Notes under the pieces: generated by a model | Told to the model about the DNA's origin: nothing | Database searches by the model: none | The model's input: only the letters and a program-made list of their open reading frames with translations | DNA from: DASUPK01 sp963848955 | GTDB taxonomy: Bacteria > Actinomycetota > Thermoleophilia > Solirubrobacterales > 70-9 | Assembly: GCA_963848955.1 (NCBI GenBank) | Contig: CAWKFQ010000010.1 | Span: 124,001-188,000, forward strand | Direction: 5' to 3' | Length of the DNA: 64,000 bases | Program-made: the position numbers and the translations under genes | Shown here: positions 32,144 to 41,457 of the stretch, in pieces | Numbering within the stretch: position 1 is the stretch's first letter | Layout: each line of letters opens with the position of its first letter

Positions 32144-33112
32144 ATGGCACTTCCGCTGAAGCCCCCGATCAAGCCGCAGCTCGCGCTCTCCCGCAAGGTG
32201 CTGCCGGAGGGGGAGGACTGGGTGTATGAGCCGAAGTACGACGGCTTCCGCGCGATCGCCTACGTCGACGGCGACGACGTCTACCTGCAATCGCGCGGTG
32301 GCAAGCCGCTGCGGCGCTACTTCCCGGAGGTGAAGTTCCCGGAGGGCCGCTACGTGCTCGACGGGGAGCTGGTCATCCTCGGCGAGAACGGCCACGAGGA
32401 GTTCGACGCGTTGCAGAACCGGCTCCACCCGGCGGAGTCGCGGGTCCGGATGCTGGCCGAGCAGACGCCGGCCCTCTTCCGCGCGTTCGACCTGCTGGCG
32501 GTCGACCGCCGCAAGCTGACCGGCAAGCCGTTCTCCGAGCGCCGTGCGGCCCTAGAGCAGCTGATCGCCGACGCGCCCGGCCGGAAGAAGAGCGCTTCGA
32601 GGTCGGTCGAGGTCACGCCCCTCTACAAGACCGCGAAGAGCGCGGAGCCGCTGCTGCTGAGCGGGGAGGGCGTGATCGCGAAGGAGCTCGACGCCACCTA
32701 CAAGCCCGGGCAGCGCAAGGGCATGGTCAAGGTGAAGCGGGTACGGACGATCGACTGCGTCGTGATGGGCTGGCGGCCCGGCAAGCACGAGGGCACCGTC
32801 GGCTCGTTGATCCTCGGCCTCTACGAGAACGGGAAGCTGCGGCCGATCGGCCACACCTCGGGCCTGAAGGCGAAGGAGAAGAAGGAGCTGGTGAAGACGC
32901 TCGCCGAGTACGAGACGGGGGAGAAGGGCTCAGGCGACCCGAGCCGCTGGGACTCCGACCGGGAGCTCGAGTGGTTCGAATTGCGCCCCGAGCTCGTCGT
33001 CGAGGTCACCTACGACCACACCTCGGGCGGCCGCATCCGTCACGGCTCGAAGATCGTCCGCTGGCGGGACGACAAGGCGCCCAAGGACTGCAAGATCGAC
33101 CAGCTGGTCTAG
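32144..33112 (+). CDS. ATP-dependent DNA ligase, LigC/LigD ligase module
   Basis: 322 aa. Motif I VYEPKYDGFRAIAYVDGD carries the AMP-accepting Lys in K-Y-D-G near residue 32; QSRGGKPLRRYFP is motif Ia/RxDK-like; LDGELVIL is motif III; LFRAFDLL is IIIa; GEGVIAKELDATYKPGQRKG is motif IV; and VKVKRVRTIDCVVMGW is motif V. An OB fold follows (LILGLYENGKLRPIGHTSGL; ELVVEVTYDHTSGGRIRHGS). It lacks fused polymerase or phosphoesterase domains; those activities are separate genes at 35102 and 8201. It seals nicks and NHEJ ends. Confidence 0.93.
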   Translation: MALPLKPPIKPQLALSRKVLPEGEDWVYEPKYDGFRAIAYVDGDDVYLQSRGGKPLRRYFPEVKFPEGRYVLDGELVILGENGHEEFDALQNRLHPAESRVRMLAEQTPALFRAFDLLAVDRRKLTGKPFSERRAALEQLIADAPGRKKSASRSVEVTPLYKTAKSAEPLLLSGEGVIAKELDATYKPGQRKGMVKVKRVRTIDCVVMGWRPGKHEGTVGSLILGLYENGKLRPIGHTSGLKAKEKKELVKTLAEYETGEKGSGDPSRWDSDRELEWFELRPELVVEVTYDHTSGGRIRHGSKIVRWRDDKAPKDCKIDQLV

Positions 33113-33125
33113 CTCTGGGCGCGGC

Positions 33126-33397
33126 CGGTGCGCCCTGGGACTCGATCACCAACACTGCGAAGGAGGAGTCGCAGACAACCCTGCCGAGCAGCACCGTGAC
33201 GCCAGTGATCACCTCGGTCGCCCCCGTCGCCGCCAAGTACTTCACGTTCAAACCGACAAGCGACGTGAACACGCTGACCTACAGGAACATCGGGGGGCTC
33301 GGACTCCGCAGGGGTGCAGGCGATCTTCACCTACGACGACGGCTCCCACGGGATTGAGGACTGGACGGAGCTCACCGAAGAAGACGCGGACCCGTAG
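33126..33397 (+). pseudogene. fragment of an unknown secreted-type protein, frameshifted
   Basis: Reads WDSITNTAKEESQTTLPSST, VTPVITSVAPVAAKYFTFKP, TSDVNTLTYRNIGG and then, one base out of frame near 33298, SDSAGVQAIFTYDDGSHGIE and DWTELTEEDADP, stop at 33395-33397. No start codon or signal lies in frame before it, only the end of the ligase gene 14 bp away. It looks like the C-terminal piece of an Ig-like domain protein whose 5' part is absent or scrambled. Confidence 0.4.
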
Positions 33398-33406
33398 GTG
33401 GCGAAC

Positions 33407-34142
33407 TCAGAAGCCGCCGGGTGAGACCGCCCTGGGCGAGACGGACTGCAGGATGTACGGCCACACGTAGACCTCCCAGGTCGCGGCGACGATCAGCATC
33501 GGGATCGCCATCGTGACCGTGACGAAGGTAGCGGCGAGCAGCTGGTCCCATTCGCCCCTGCGGCTCGCGATCGTCCAGGCGGCGAGCGGCAGGAACACGG
33601 CCGTCAGCTCGAGCAGGGCGTGGGGGAGGGCCGTAAGGACCAGCAGTGGAGCGGAGATGTGCTCATCCCAGGCGATCGTGGCGCCGACCAGGCCGAGGCC
33701 CACGGTCTGGGTGAGGAGCGAGAAGCAGGTGACGCCGATCACCCAGCCGAAGGCGATCGGGCGGGCCTTCTCGTGGATCACCCGCTTGAAGCCGCGTCTT
33801 CGTGCTGGCCGTCAGAGGCAGCGTGGCGCCGGCGATGAACCCAGCCACGCAGGCGAAGGCGTGGAGCGCCAGCACCAGGGAGTTCCGGGCGAGGACCTCG
33901 AGGACGTCGAACGGGATCGGGCCCCCGGGAGCGGTCGGGCCGTAGTGGAACCCGTAGTCCGGCTTCACCACTGAGGCGGTGAGCGTCACGCCGCCGAGCA
34001 GGCAGAGAGCGATCAGGACGGCCCCGAGGAGCCATGTGCGAAGCACCGGCCACGGGTCGTCTCCCCAGCGCTCGAGAATCGAGCGCGTCTGCTGCATCCC
34101 GTGGACGACGACGAACTGGTTGGCGTCCATTCCCGCACTCAT
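33407..34142 (-). CDS. SpoIIM-like multi-pass membrane protein, one frameshift
   Basis: About 245 aa when repaired, five or six transmembrane helices: TWLLGAVLIALCLLGGVTLT, NSLVLALHAFACVAGFIAGA, GWVIGVTCFSLLTQTVGLGL, LLVLTALPHALLELTAVFLP, AATFVTVTMAIPMLIVAATW. The last two helices (HALLELTAVFLPLAAW) match stage II sporulation protein M-like proteins, which are common outside sporulators. Break near 33795, where one extra C in ACGCGGCTTC separates TASTKT from GFKRVIHEK. ATG 34142 overlaps the stop of the AbiEi/DUF559 gene (ATGA), so they form an operon. Confidence 0.75.
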
Positions 34143-35060
34143 CGGCCTGACGGCGCCGTGCCTTGACTTGTCAGGAGCTGTCGGAGGTCAGCGAGCATGG
34201 CCGCCGGCTGCTCATCGACATCGAGCCAGGTGTACCGCCGGAACTCGTCGCCGCGGGCCCGCGCTTCGCGCTCTCGCTGGCGGTCCTGCTCCCAGGCGTG
34301 ACGGGTGTGGTGATAGCGGTAGCTGTCGAGCTCGACGGTGAGGTGGTGCTCGGGCCAGCGGCAATCGACGTATCTACCATCGACTCGCCGATTTACTCCT
34401 GGCTGGGGAAGGGAGGCGTTCCTGAGAACGTCAAGGAAGCGCGCTCTCCAGTCGGCTGAGGGTCACCGGCACCTCGCCCCAGAGGACACGGCGGAGCTTC
34501 CCGGCCCCCGGCCAGTTGTGGCGCCGGCTCAAGACCTGCTCGACCTGCTCGGGGGTCGTGTGGTGTCGGACGTCTGCCTCGTGGACCGCGCGGGCGAGCA
34601 GGTCTTCCTCGAGAACAGAGGCGAGGTCGACGAGGGTGCGCTGGACCGAGGTCACCGGGATCCCACGCCAGCGGCCAGATTCACGGGGGCCGATGCGATC
34701 GCGACGGGTAACGACGCCGGGGACCCTGCGATAGGTAGGCGCGATCACCTCGATCCGCGTTGGCCGTCGCCTCGAAAGTCCAAGGAGGTGGGCGGCGGCG
34801 AAGCCGGCGAGGAGCGCCCGCTCGCCGCATGCCTTTACGGCGGCTAGGTAGGTGGCTTCGATGCTCGGGGCGAGGTGCCCCACCCGGAAAACACCGCGAT
34901 GGATGGCAATGAGCGAGCCGCGTCTGACCCGGCGCTTGATTTCCGTCGACGTCACGCCGGCCTCCAAGAGCTCGGATCGCGTAATCACGCCGTGGTTCTT
35001 GGACGCGATCCGGGCGACCCGCCGCTCAACCGTGCTGCCTTTTGGGCCCATACGACCCAT
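34139..35060 (-). CDS. AbiEi-type HTH plus DUF559 nuclease-like protein, one frameshift
   Basis: About 307 aa when repaired. Residues 1-70: ARIASKNHGVITRSELLEAG, VTSTEIKRRVRRGSLIAIHR, GVFRVGH, the AbiEi antitoxin-type winged helix. Middle TRIEVIAPTYRRVPGVVTRR and RTLVDLASVLEEDLLARAVH. After the break near 34435 (extra C in GCGCGCTTCC): LDVLRNASLPQPGVNRRVDG, RYVDCRWPEHHLTVELDSYR and EARARGDEFRRYTWLDVDEQ, which is the DUF559/Vsr-like fold with D, E and a D/E-x-K-like core. Common in Actinobacteria; it may be an antitoxin-like regulator or a defence nuclease. Confidence 0.78.
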
Positions 35061-35101
35061 CAGGCAGCAAGGACCCGCGATTCGCCCCGGTCAGCCTCCC
35101 T

Positions 35102-36146
35102 TCATTGCCGGTTTTTGGTCCCGGCGCCCGCCTTCTTCGCCCGGCTCGGCTGCACCCTCTTCGGCTCGCCGCGCTGCTTCGCGAAGTGCGGCGGCCAGGG
35201 GCGTCGCCGAGGCCGCCCTCCTCGTCGCGCCGGGCGAGGTCCAGGAGCTGGTCGAGCGAGCCCGCATTCCGGTCGATGTCCGCTGCCGGGTCGCCCTTCT
35301 TCCCGAGCCGTTTTGGCACGGTGTCGAGGCGAAGGTCCGCTGGGCTCGACGTCCGGGACCTCACTCCACTCGACCGGGCAGCACACCCGCGCGTCCGGCA
35401 CGGGCCGACCGAATAGCCCGACGCGATCGTCCGGTCGCGCGCGTTCTGGTTGTAGTCGACGAAGACGCCGTGCCGCTCCTCCTTCCACCACTTGCTGGTG
35501 GCGCATTTCGCGGCACGCCGCCGCTCGACCTCGCGGGCCAGCGCCAGGGCGGCGCGACGGACCTCGACGTAGTCCCAGCGCGGCTCGATCCGCACGTTCA
35601 CGTGGATGCCCCGCGAGCCGGAGGTCTTCGGATAGCCGACGCAGTCCGTGCTCCTCGAGGACCTCCTTGACGCACATCGCCACCTTGCGGACCGTGCCCC
35701 AGCGCACCCCCGGCGTCGGGTCGAGGTCGACCCGGAGCTCGTCGGGACAGTCGAGATCGGCTCGGCGAACGGGATGCGGGTTGAAGTCGACGACGCCCAG
35801 GTTGACCGCCCAGACGAGGTGCGCCGCGTCGTTCACCACCAGCTCGGTCGCGGTGCGCCCGCTCGGGAAGGTGAAGGTCGCGGTCTGCAGCCAGTCGGGC
35901 GCTCCCTTCGGCACCCGCTTCTGGAAGAAGAACTCGCCGCTCGACGCCGTCGACGAACCGCTTCATCGTCCCAGGCCGCTCGCGCAGCTGGTTGACGGCC
36001 GCCTCCTCGACGGCGATGTAGTACTCGGCCAGGTCGAGCTTGGTGAACCCGGGCTTCGGGAAGAAGATCTTGTCCGGGCTCGAGAGCCTCACCTCGCGGC
36101 CCGCGACCTCGATCGTCGTGTAGTTGGCCTTCGCCACCGTGGACAT
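35102..36146 (-). CDS. LigD polymerase (primase-like) module, five indels
   Basis: About 348 aa when repaired. MSTVAKANYTTIEVAGREVR, LSSPDKIFFPKPGFTKLDLA and YYIAVEEAAVNQLRERPGTM begin the LigD Pol domain. After the break near 35940: ATFTFPSGRTATELVVNDAA, HLVWAVNLGVVDFNPHPVRR and ELRVDLDPTPGVRWGTVRKV with the catalytic D-L-D-P. Then VGYPKTSGSRGIHVNVRIEP (R-G-I-H-V), GVFVDYNQNARDRTIAS and PVEWSEVPDVEP (E-W-x-E-V). All active-site motifs survive. Breaks near 35940, 35645, 35412, 35355 and 35205 total +1, matching the length 3n+1. ATG 36182 is an alternative start. It adds ribo- or deoxynucleotides at double-strand break ends. Confidence 0.85.
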
Positions 36147-36191
36147 CTTCGCCTTACGACCGTCGAGCCGAGGCCGATTCATCGGCGCTGA

Positions 36192-37111
36192 TTGAATCCA
36201 CGGATCGAAACGCTCGAGACGCTGACCTACGAGGTGACCGGGCGGATCGCCCGCATCACGCTGAACCGGCCGGAGCGCGGCAACGGCATCACGCTCGAGA
36301 TGCCGCGGGAGCTCGCCGCAATGCGTCGAGCGCGCCGACCTCGATCCCGAGGTCCACGTGATCGCCCTGGCCGGCAACGGCTCCGGCTTCTGCGGCGGCT
36401 ACGACCTGGTCGCCTCGGCGGAGGGAAACATGGAGGGCATCGCGAGCCCCGAGGCGCCAGAGGGATCGCCGCTCGATCCGATGGTCCAGGCCCGCAACCA
36501 CGACCCCGACGGCACCTGGGACCCGGTCCTCGACTACCAGATGATGAGCCGCAACCTGCGCGGCTTCATGAGCCTCTTTCACTCCGACAAGCCGGTCGGT
36601 CTGCAAGGTGCACGGCTACTGCGTCGCCGGCGGCACCGACATGGCGCTCTGCTCGGACCTGATCGTGGCCGAGGACCGGGCCAAGATCGGCTACCCGCCC
36701 GCCCGCGTCTGGGGCGTGCCGACGAGCGCGCTCTGGGCCTTCCGGGTCGGTCCCGCTCGCGCCAAGCGCCTGCTGCTGACCGGCGACTCGATCGACGGCA
36801 GCACCGCCGTCGAGTGGGGCCTGGCGGCGGAGGCGGCGCCTGCCGCCGAGCTCGACGAGCGCTTCGAGGCGCTTCTCGAGCGGATCGCGCGGGTACCGAT
36901 CAACCAGCTCGTCATGCACAAGCTGCTCGTCAACCAGGCCCTCTACGCGCAGGGCCTGCAGGCCACCCAGGAGCTCGGCGTCTTCTTCGACGGCATCGCC
37001 CGGCACACCCCGGAGGGGTTCGCCTTCCAGCAGCGCGCCGCCGAGACCGGCTTCAAGCAGGCCGTGCGCGAGCGGGATGAGCCCTTCGGCGACTTCGGGC
37101 TGGACGGTTGA
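36192..37111 (+). CDS. enoyl-CoA hydratase/isomerase family protein, two frameshifts
   Basis: About 305 aa when repaired. TTG start at 36192 (NPRIETLETLTYEVTGRIAR). Crotonase motifs: ITLNRPERGNGITLEMPREL; VIALAGNGSGFCGGYDLVAS, which is the first oxyanion-hole segment; and KVHGYCVAGGTDMALCSDLI, the second oxyanion segment and helix, with YPPARVWGVPTSALWAF after it. Breaks near 36321 (one extra A) and 36599 (one extra G) sum to the observed 3n+2. It hydrates an enoyl-CoA or acts on a related ester. Adjacent to an Lpd-like reductase and a thioesterase on the same strand. Confidence 0.85.
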
Positions 37112-37119
37112 CCAGCTGA

Positions 37120-38455
37120 ATGGCTGAGCGCTACGACGCAGTCGTGATCGGCGCCGGGGTCGCCGGCGAGGTGTGCGCGGAGGACCTGGCGGCCGGCGGC
37201 ATGAAGGTCGCCATCTGCGAGCGGGAGCTGGTCGCCGGCGAGTGCGGCTATTGGGCCTGCATTCCCTCGAAGACGCTGCTCCGGCCGGGCGAGGTCCTCT
37301 CCGAGGCCAGGCAGGCGCCCGGTGCCCGCGAGGCGATCTCCGGGCCGATCAACGTGAGGGAGGCGCTCGCCTGGCGAGACTTCCAGGTCTCCGACTGGGA
37401 CGACACCCACCAGGCGGGGAAGCTCACCGAGAGCGGAGCCGAGCTCCGCCGAGGGGACGCCCGCATCAACGAGTCCGGCGACGTCGAGATCGACGGGAAG
37501 CTGCTCGAGACCGAGAGGCTGATCATCGCGACGGGGTCCGACCCGCTCATCCCGCCGATCGACGGGCTCGACGAGCTCGATGACGTGTGGACGAATCGAG
37601 AGGCCACCTCCATGACCGAGATCCCACAGCGCCTCATCGTCCTCGGAGGCGGGCCCGTCGGAGTGGAGCTGAGCCAGGCACTCTCCCGCCTCGGGGCCTC
37701 GGTGGCGATCGCCGAGGGAGAGGACCGGCTGCTGCCGAACGAGGCGCCCGCCCTGGGCGAGGCCCTGGCCGAGGCTCTGAGCGGGGAGGGAATCGAGCTG
37801 CGGCTCGGGGTCAAGGCGACCTCCGCCGAGCGGCGCGGGGACGGCTACTCGCTCTCCTTCGAGGACGGCTCGGAGCTCCGCGGCAACGAGCTGCTGGTCG
37901 CCAAGGGACGCAAGCCCAGGGTGCACGGCTTCGGCCTGGAAGCAGCTGGAGTCGATCCCGACGCATCCGAGAAGGGGATCGGCGGTCGACGAGCGGATGC
38001 GGGCCGCCGATGGCGTCTGGGCCATCGGCGACGTCACCGGGATCTGGCCGTTCACCCACGTCGGCAAGTACCAGGGGCGGGTCGCCGCCGCGGACATCCT
38101 CGGCCGCGACGTCGTCGCGGACTACCGCGCCGTTCCGCGCGTGATCTTCACCGACCCGCAGATCGCCGCGGTCGGTGAACAGGACGGCCCCGCTTCCGGC
38201 ACCGCCCAGCTCGATTCGATCTCCCGCACCTCGACCTATTCACGGGAGTACGACAAGCACCCCGGATTCCTCACCGTGGTCTCGGACGGTGAGAAGCTGA
38301 TTGGCGCCCATGCCGTCGGCCCGGAGTCCGGGGAGTGGCTGCAGCAGGCGACCCTGGCGATCAAGGCAGAGGTCCCGGTCGAGATCCTTCGGCAGACGAT
38401 CCAGCCATATCCGACCTTCTCCGAGGCCTTCTTCTACGCGCTCAAGGACCTCTAG
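37120..38455 (+). CDS. FAD-dependent disulfide reductase (Lpd/MerA family), one frameshift
   Basis: About 445 aa when repaired. FAD fold YDAVVIGAGVAGEVCAEDLA; redox-active disulfide in AGECGYWACIPSKT (C-x4-C, the class I pattern); second dinucleotide fold RLIVLGGGPVGVELSQALSR; VWAIGDVTGIWPFTHVGKYQ (G-D, FAD ribityl site); and dimerisation domain VPRVIFTDPQIAAVGEQ with IQPYPTFSEAFFYALKDL. The usual catalytic H-x-x-P-[TS] reads IQPYPTF, so the His is replaced by Gln, which suggests a divergent substrate rather than lipoamide. Break near 37982, one extra G. Confidence 0.85.
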
Positions 38456-38484
38456 CCCAGCCGGCTCAATACTCTCCCGCGACC

Positions 38485-38946
38485 GTGAACCCGGAGATCA
38501 CCCCCGAGAACATCGCCACCTGGCTGCCCGGGACCTTCCCCGGCGACATGGCGATCGAGCCCGTCGAGATCACCGACGAGGTGGCAACCGGCCGGATGGT
38601 CGTCGACAAGCGCCACCTCCACCCGGGCGGCTTCGTCCACGGCGGCGTTTGGACCGCCTTCGGCGACTCGGTCGCGGCCTGGGCCACCTTCCGAAACCTG
38701 CCGCCCAACCACGACTTCACGACCATCGAGCTGAAGCTGAACGTCTTCGCCGCCGGAGTGCTCGGGGACGAGCTGATCTGCGAGGCCCGTCCGTTGCATG
38801 TCGGCCGCAGCACGGCGGTGATCGAGGCGAAGATCCTCAAGGGCGACAAACCCGTCGCCAATCTGATCGTCACCCAGTTCGTCCTGCCGGGTCGCGACCC
38901 GCGGGCCGAGCGGCCCGCTCTCGGCGACTACCCGCCGGGGGATTAG
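38485..38946 (+). CDS. PaaI-type hotdog thioesterase
   Basis: 153 aa, GTG start. The single hotdog domain has LHPGGFVHGGVWTAFGDSVA (the H-G-G-x-x-x-x-L/A-x-D signature with catalytic Asp/Asn nearby), TTIELKLNVFAAGVLGDELI and GRSTAVIEAKILKGDKPVAN. It hydrolyses an aromatic or short acyl-CoA. Downstream of an enoyl-CoA hydratase and a reductase on the same strand, so it may relieve stalled acyl-CoA. Its TAG overlaps the TAA of the convergent DUF421 gene (38943-38946). Confidence 0.88.
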   Translation: MNPEITPENIATWLPGTFPGDMAIEPVEITDEVATGRMVVDKRHLHPGGFVHGGVWTAFGDSVAAWATFRNLPPNHDFTTIELKLNVFAAGVLGDELICEARPLHVGRSTAVIEAKILKGDKPVANLIVTQFVLPGRDPRAERPALGDYPPGD

Positions 38947-39503
38947 CCCGGCTGCTCGAGCATCTCCGGCCGCAGCTTCCGTGCCTGCTCCGGGCTGAGA
39001 CAAACGAACTGGCCGCTGGTCTCGATCACGATCAGTCCGACCTTCTGGAGATCTGCGAAGCCGTGCTCTAGCGCGATGTCGGCGAGCTCAGCCATGCTGA
39101 TGGCCTCCCTGTTCATGTTCTTTTCGACCGGCTCGCCGTTCCGAAGCAGGACACTCGGCGTTCCCTCCAGGATGCGGCGCGCCCGCATGCTCCGGAATGT
39201 GAGGCGGACGAACAGGTAGTTGGCCACGAACAGCGTCCCGGCGCCGATCACTCCACCGGTGACCGAGTTGTCGTTCCCGATCAGCGCGTTCTGCAGCGCG
39301 TTCGAGGCGAGCAGCAACACCGCCAGATCGAGCACGTTGATCTGGCTCAGCTCGCGCTTCCCGCCGAGCCGCAGCGCGATCGCGAGGAAGATGAAGACGA
39401 GCAGGGAGCGGAAGATCTTCTCGTCGATCCCGAGATGGAGGTCGAAGAGGCTGCCGCCGAGCGAGGCGAAGGGGAGGGCCATCCGGCTGGAGTTCGGCGG
39501 CAT
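38943..39503 (-). CDS. DUF421 (YetF-like) membrane protein
   Basis: 186 aa from ATG 39503 (MPPNSSRMALPFASLGGSLF). Two or three transmembrane helices: IFRSLLVFIFLAIALRL, VLDLAVLLLASNALQNAL, GGVIGAGTLFVANYLFVRL. The DUF421 signature GKRELSQINVLDLAVLLL and the soluble tail MRARRILEGTPSVLLRNGEP, NREAISMAELADIALEHGF are clear. Function unknown; Bacillus YetF-type members affect germination or cell-envelope traits. Confidence 0.9.
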   Translation of the reverse strand: MPPNSSRMALPFASLGGSLFDLHLGIDEKIFRSLLVFIFLAIALRLGGKRELSQINVLDLAVLLLASNALQNALIGNDNSVTGGVIGAGTLFVANYLFVRLTFRSMRARRILEGTPSVLLRNGEPVEKNMNREAISMAELADIALEHGFADLQKVGLIVIETSGQFVCLSPEQARKLRPEMLEQPG

Positions 39504-39520
39504 TTCCCCTGCTCCTGCCC

Positions 39521-39551
39521 TTGACAGGCTCTCACGTGCACGGGATAGGGT
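39521..39551 (+). promoter_or_regulatory. sigma70-type promoter of the SnoaL gene
   Basis: Perfect -35 TTGACA at 39521-39526; -10 TAGGGT at 39546-39551 (19-bp spacer) or GATAGG at 39544-39549 (17 bp). Transcription would give a 30-nt leader carrying GAGGAGG. Confidence 0.6.
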
Positions 39552-39589
39552 CGGGGGTGGCCGATCCACGCACCAGAGGAGGAATTCAA

Positions 39590-39979
39590 ATGGGAGAGAA
39601 CGCAGATGCCGTCAAGGACCGTTGGGGCGACTTCGCCAAAGGGGATCTCGACGCGGCCGTGTCGACGACGGATCAGAACGCTGAGATCAGGATTCCCGAC
39701 ACGTTGCCTTGGGGCGGTACGTACACCGGCCCGGAGGGCTTCAAGGAAATGATCCAGAAGTTCCTGTCCAACTTCGAATCGGTGGATCCGAACCCAACCG
39801 CTTTCCTCGAGGCCGACGATGGCGAGACGGTCGTCGTGGTGGTCGAAGGAGGCGGCAAGACCAAGTCGGGCAACGAGTTCAGCGGCCGCTCGGTCTGGCT
39901 CTACAAGGTGAGCGACGGCAAGCTCACGGACGCCGAGTTCTTCGGCGACACGGCCCAGGCGCGCGACGCCCTGAGCTGA
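39590..39979 (+). CDS. SnoaL/NTF2-like protein
   Basis: 129 aa from ATG 39590 with a strong GAGGAGG upstream (39577-39583). NTF2 fold: AVKDRWGDFAKGDLDAAVST, EIRIPDTLPWGGTYTGPEGF, FLSNFESVDPNPTAFLEADD, TVVVVVEGGGKTKSGNEFSG, SVWLYKVSDGKLTDAEFFGD. Acidic and stable-looking, without obvious catalytic residues. A good promoter with a perfect -35 suggests strong expression. One of three SnoaL-like genes in the window. Convergent with pyk, 6 bp apart. Confidence 0.88.
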   Translation: MGENADAVKDRWGDFAKGDLDAAVSTTDQNAEIRIPDTLPWGGTYTGPEGFKEMIQKFLSNFESVDPNPTAFLEADDGETVVVVVEGGGKTKSGNEFSGRSVWLYKVSDGKLTDAEFFGDTAQARDALS

Positions 39980-39985
39980 CGCGCC

Positions 39986-41457
39986 CTACGGCACGCGGTG
40001 AATCTCGAACAGGTTGGTGCCGACGCCCTGCGCCGGTAGCCCGGCCGTGATCGCGACCAGGTCGCCGGACTCCGCGATGCCCTGCTCACGCGCGAGCGTC
40101 GCGCAGTCGTCGAGCAGCTTGCGGATGCTGGTCCAGTCCTCGGCCTGTGTGGAGCTGATCCCGAAGAGCAGGTTCATCCGCCGCACCGTCTCGAGCCGTT
40201 GCGAGACCGCCAGCACGGGCACCCGCGGGCGATGGGCGGAGATCAGCCGCGCGGTACGGCCGGAGGACGTGGGGCAGACGATCGCCTTCAGGCCGAGCCG
40301 GTAGCAGGCCGCGACGGCCACCTGGGCGACCGTCTCGGCGATGTCGTGCTCGTGCTCCTCGACGCGGGTGAAGACCAGCTCTCCGTATTTGAGGTGCGGC
40401 TCGGTGACGCGAGCGATCCGGTCCATCACCCGGACCGCCTCGACCGGGTAGTCGCCGATCGCCGTCTCCTCCGAGAGCATCACGGCGTCGGTGCCGTCGT
40501 AGATCGCGTTCGCGACGTCGGTGACCTCGGCGCGAGTCGGCCGCGAGGCCCGCACCATCGTCGCCAGCATCTGCGTGGCGGTGATGGACGGCTTCGAGAC
40601 GCGGCCGGCGAGCGCGATCAGCCGCTTCTGCGCTCCTGGCACTTCCTCGATCGGCAACTCGACGCCCAGGTCCCCGCGGGCGACCATGATGCCGCTGCCC
40701 GCCTCTTCGATGATCTCGGGAGCCCGCTCGGCGGCCTGCGGCTTCTCGATCTTGGCGATCAGGGGGATGTCGAGGCCGCGCTCGCGCACCCGAGCCTCGA
40801 CCTTCTCCAGATCGGAGGGCCTGCGGACGAACGACACGGCGAGCAGGTCGATTCCGTTCTCGCACGCGAAGTCGATCCAGGGCTGATCCGTGGCGCCGGT
40901 CTCCGGCAGGTCGGCGTCCGCGCCGGGCAGGTTGACGCCCTGGTGAGAGCTGACCGCGCCGCCGGCCTCGATCTCGCAGATCACGTCGCCGTCGGAGACT
41001 GAGACGACCTTCAGTCGCACTCGGCCGTCGGCGAGGTACACCGGGTCTCCCTCGTGGACCGCCTTGGCGAAGCCATCCCACTGCACCGTGAGCAGCTCGG
41101 CGTTGCCGGCCTGTCCGGCCCCGTTTTTGTGGTCGCCGTTGATGCTGGCTCGCCCCGCAGGCGCACCGTCGAGCCAGAGTGCAGGACGGCCACGTCCCCC
41201 TCGAGCTCGCCGAGACGGAGCTTGGGCCCCGGCAGGTCGCCCAGAATCCCCACCTCCCGGCCGACCTCCTCGCTGATGTGCCTGATGCGGCGCACCGTCT
41301 CGGCGTGCTCGTCCGGCGTGCCGTGGGCGAAGTTGAGCCGGAAGACGTCGACCCCCGCCTCGAAGAGCTGACGAAGAATCTCCGGGTCCCTGCTGGCCGG
41401 CCCGACGGTCGCGACGATCTTCGTGCGGCGGGAAGCGCCCTGTCCGGAGGAGGCCAT
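39986..41457 (-). CDS. pyk: pyruvate kinase, one frameshift
   Basis: About 490 aa when repaired. RRTKIVATVGPASRDPEILR, GVDVFRLNFAHGTPDEHAET, GILGDLPGPKLRLGEL (with Leu where most enzymes have Q-G-P-K-I-R), then after the break near 41125 NGDHKNG, SFVRRPSDLEKVEARV, IPLIAKIEKPQAAERAPEII (catalytic Lys in A-K-I-E), GIMVARGDLGVELPIEEVPG, KPSITATQMLATMV and DGTDAVMLSEETAIGDYPVE. It makes pyruvate and ATP from PEP. One base is missing (length 3n+2). Its ATG shares a base with the stop of the P-type ATPase gene (TGATG), an unexpected coupling. Confidence 0.93.
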
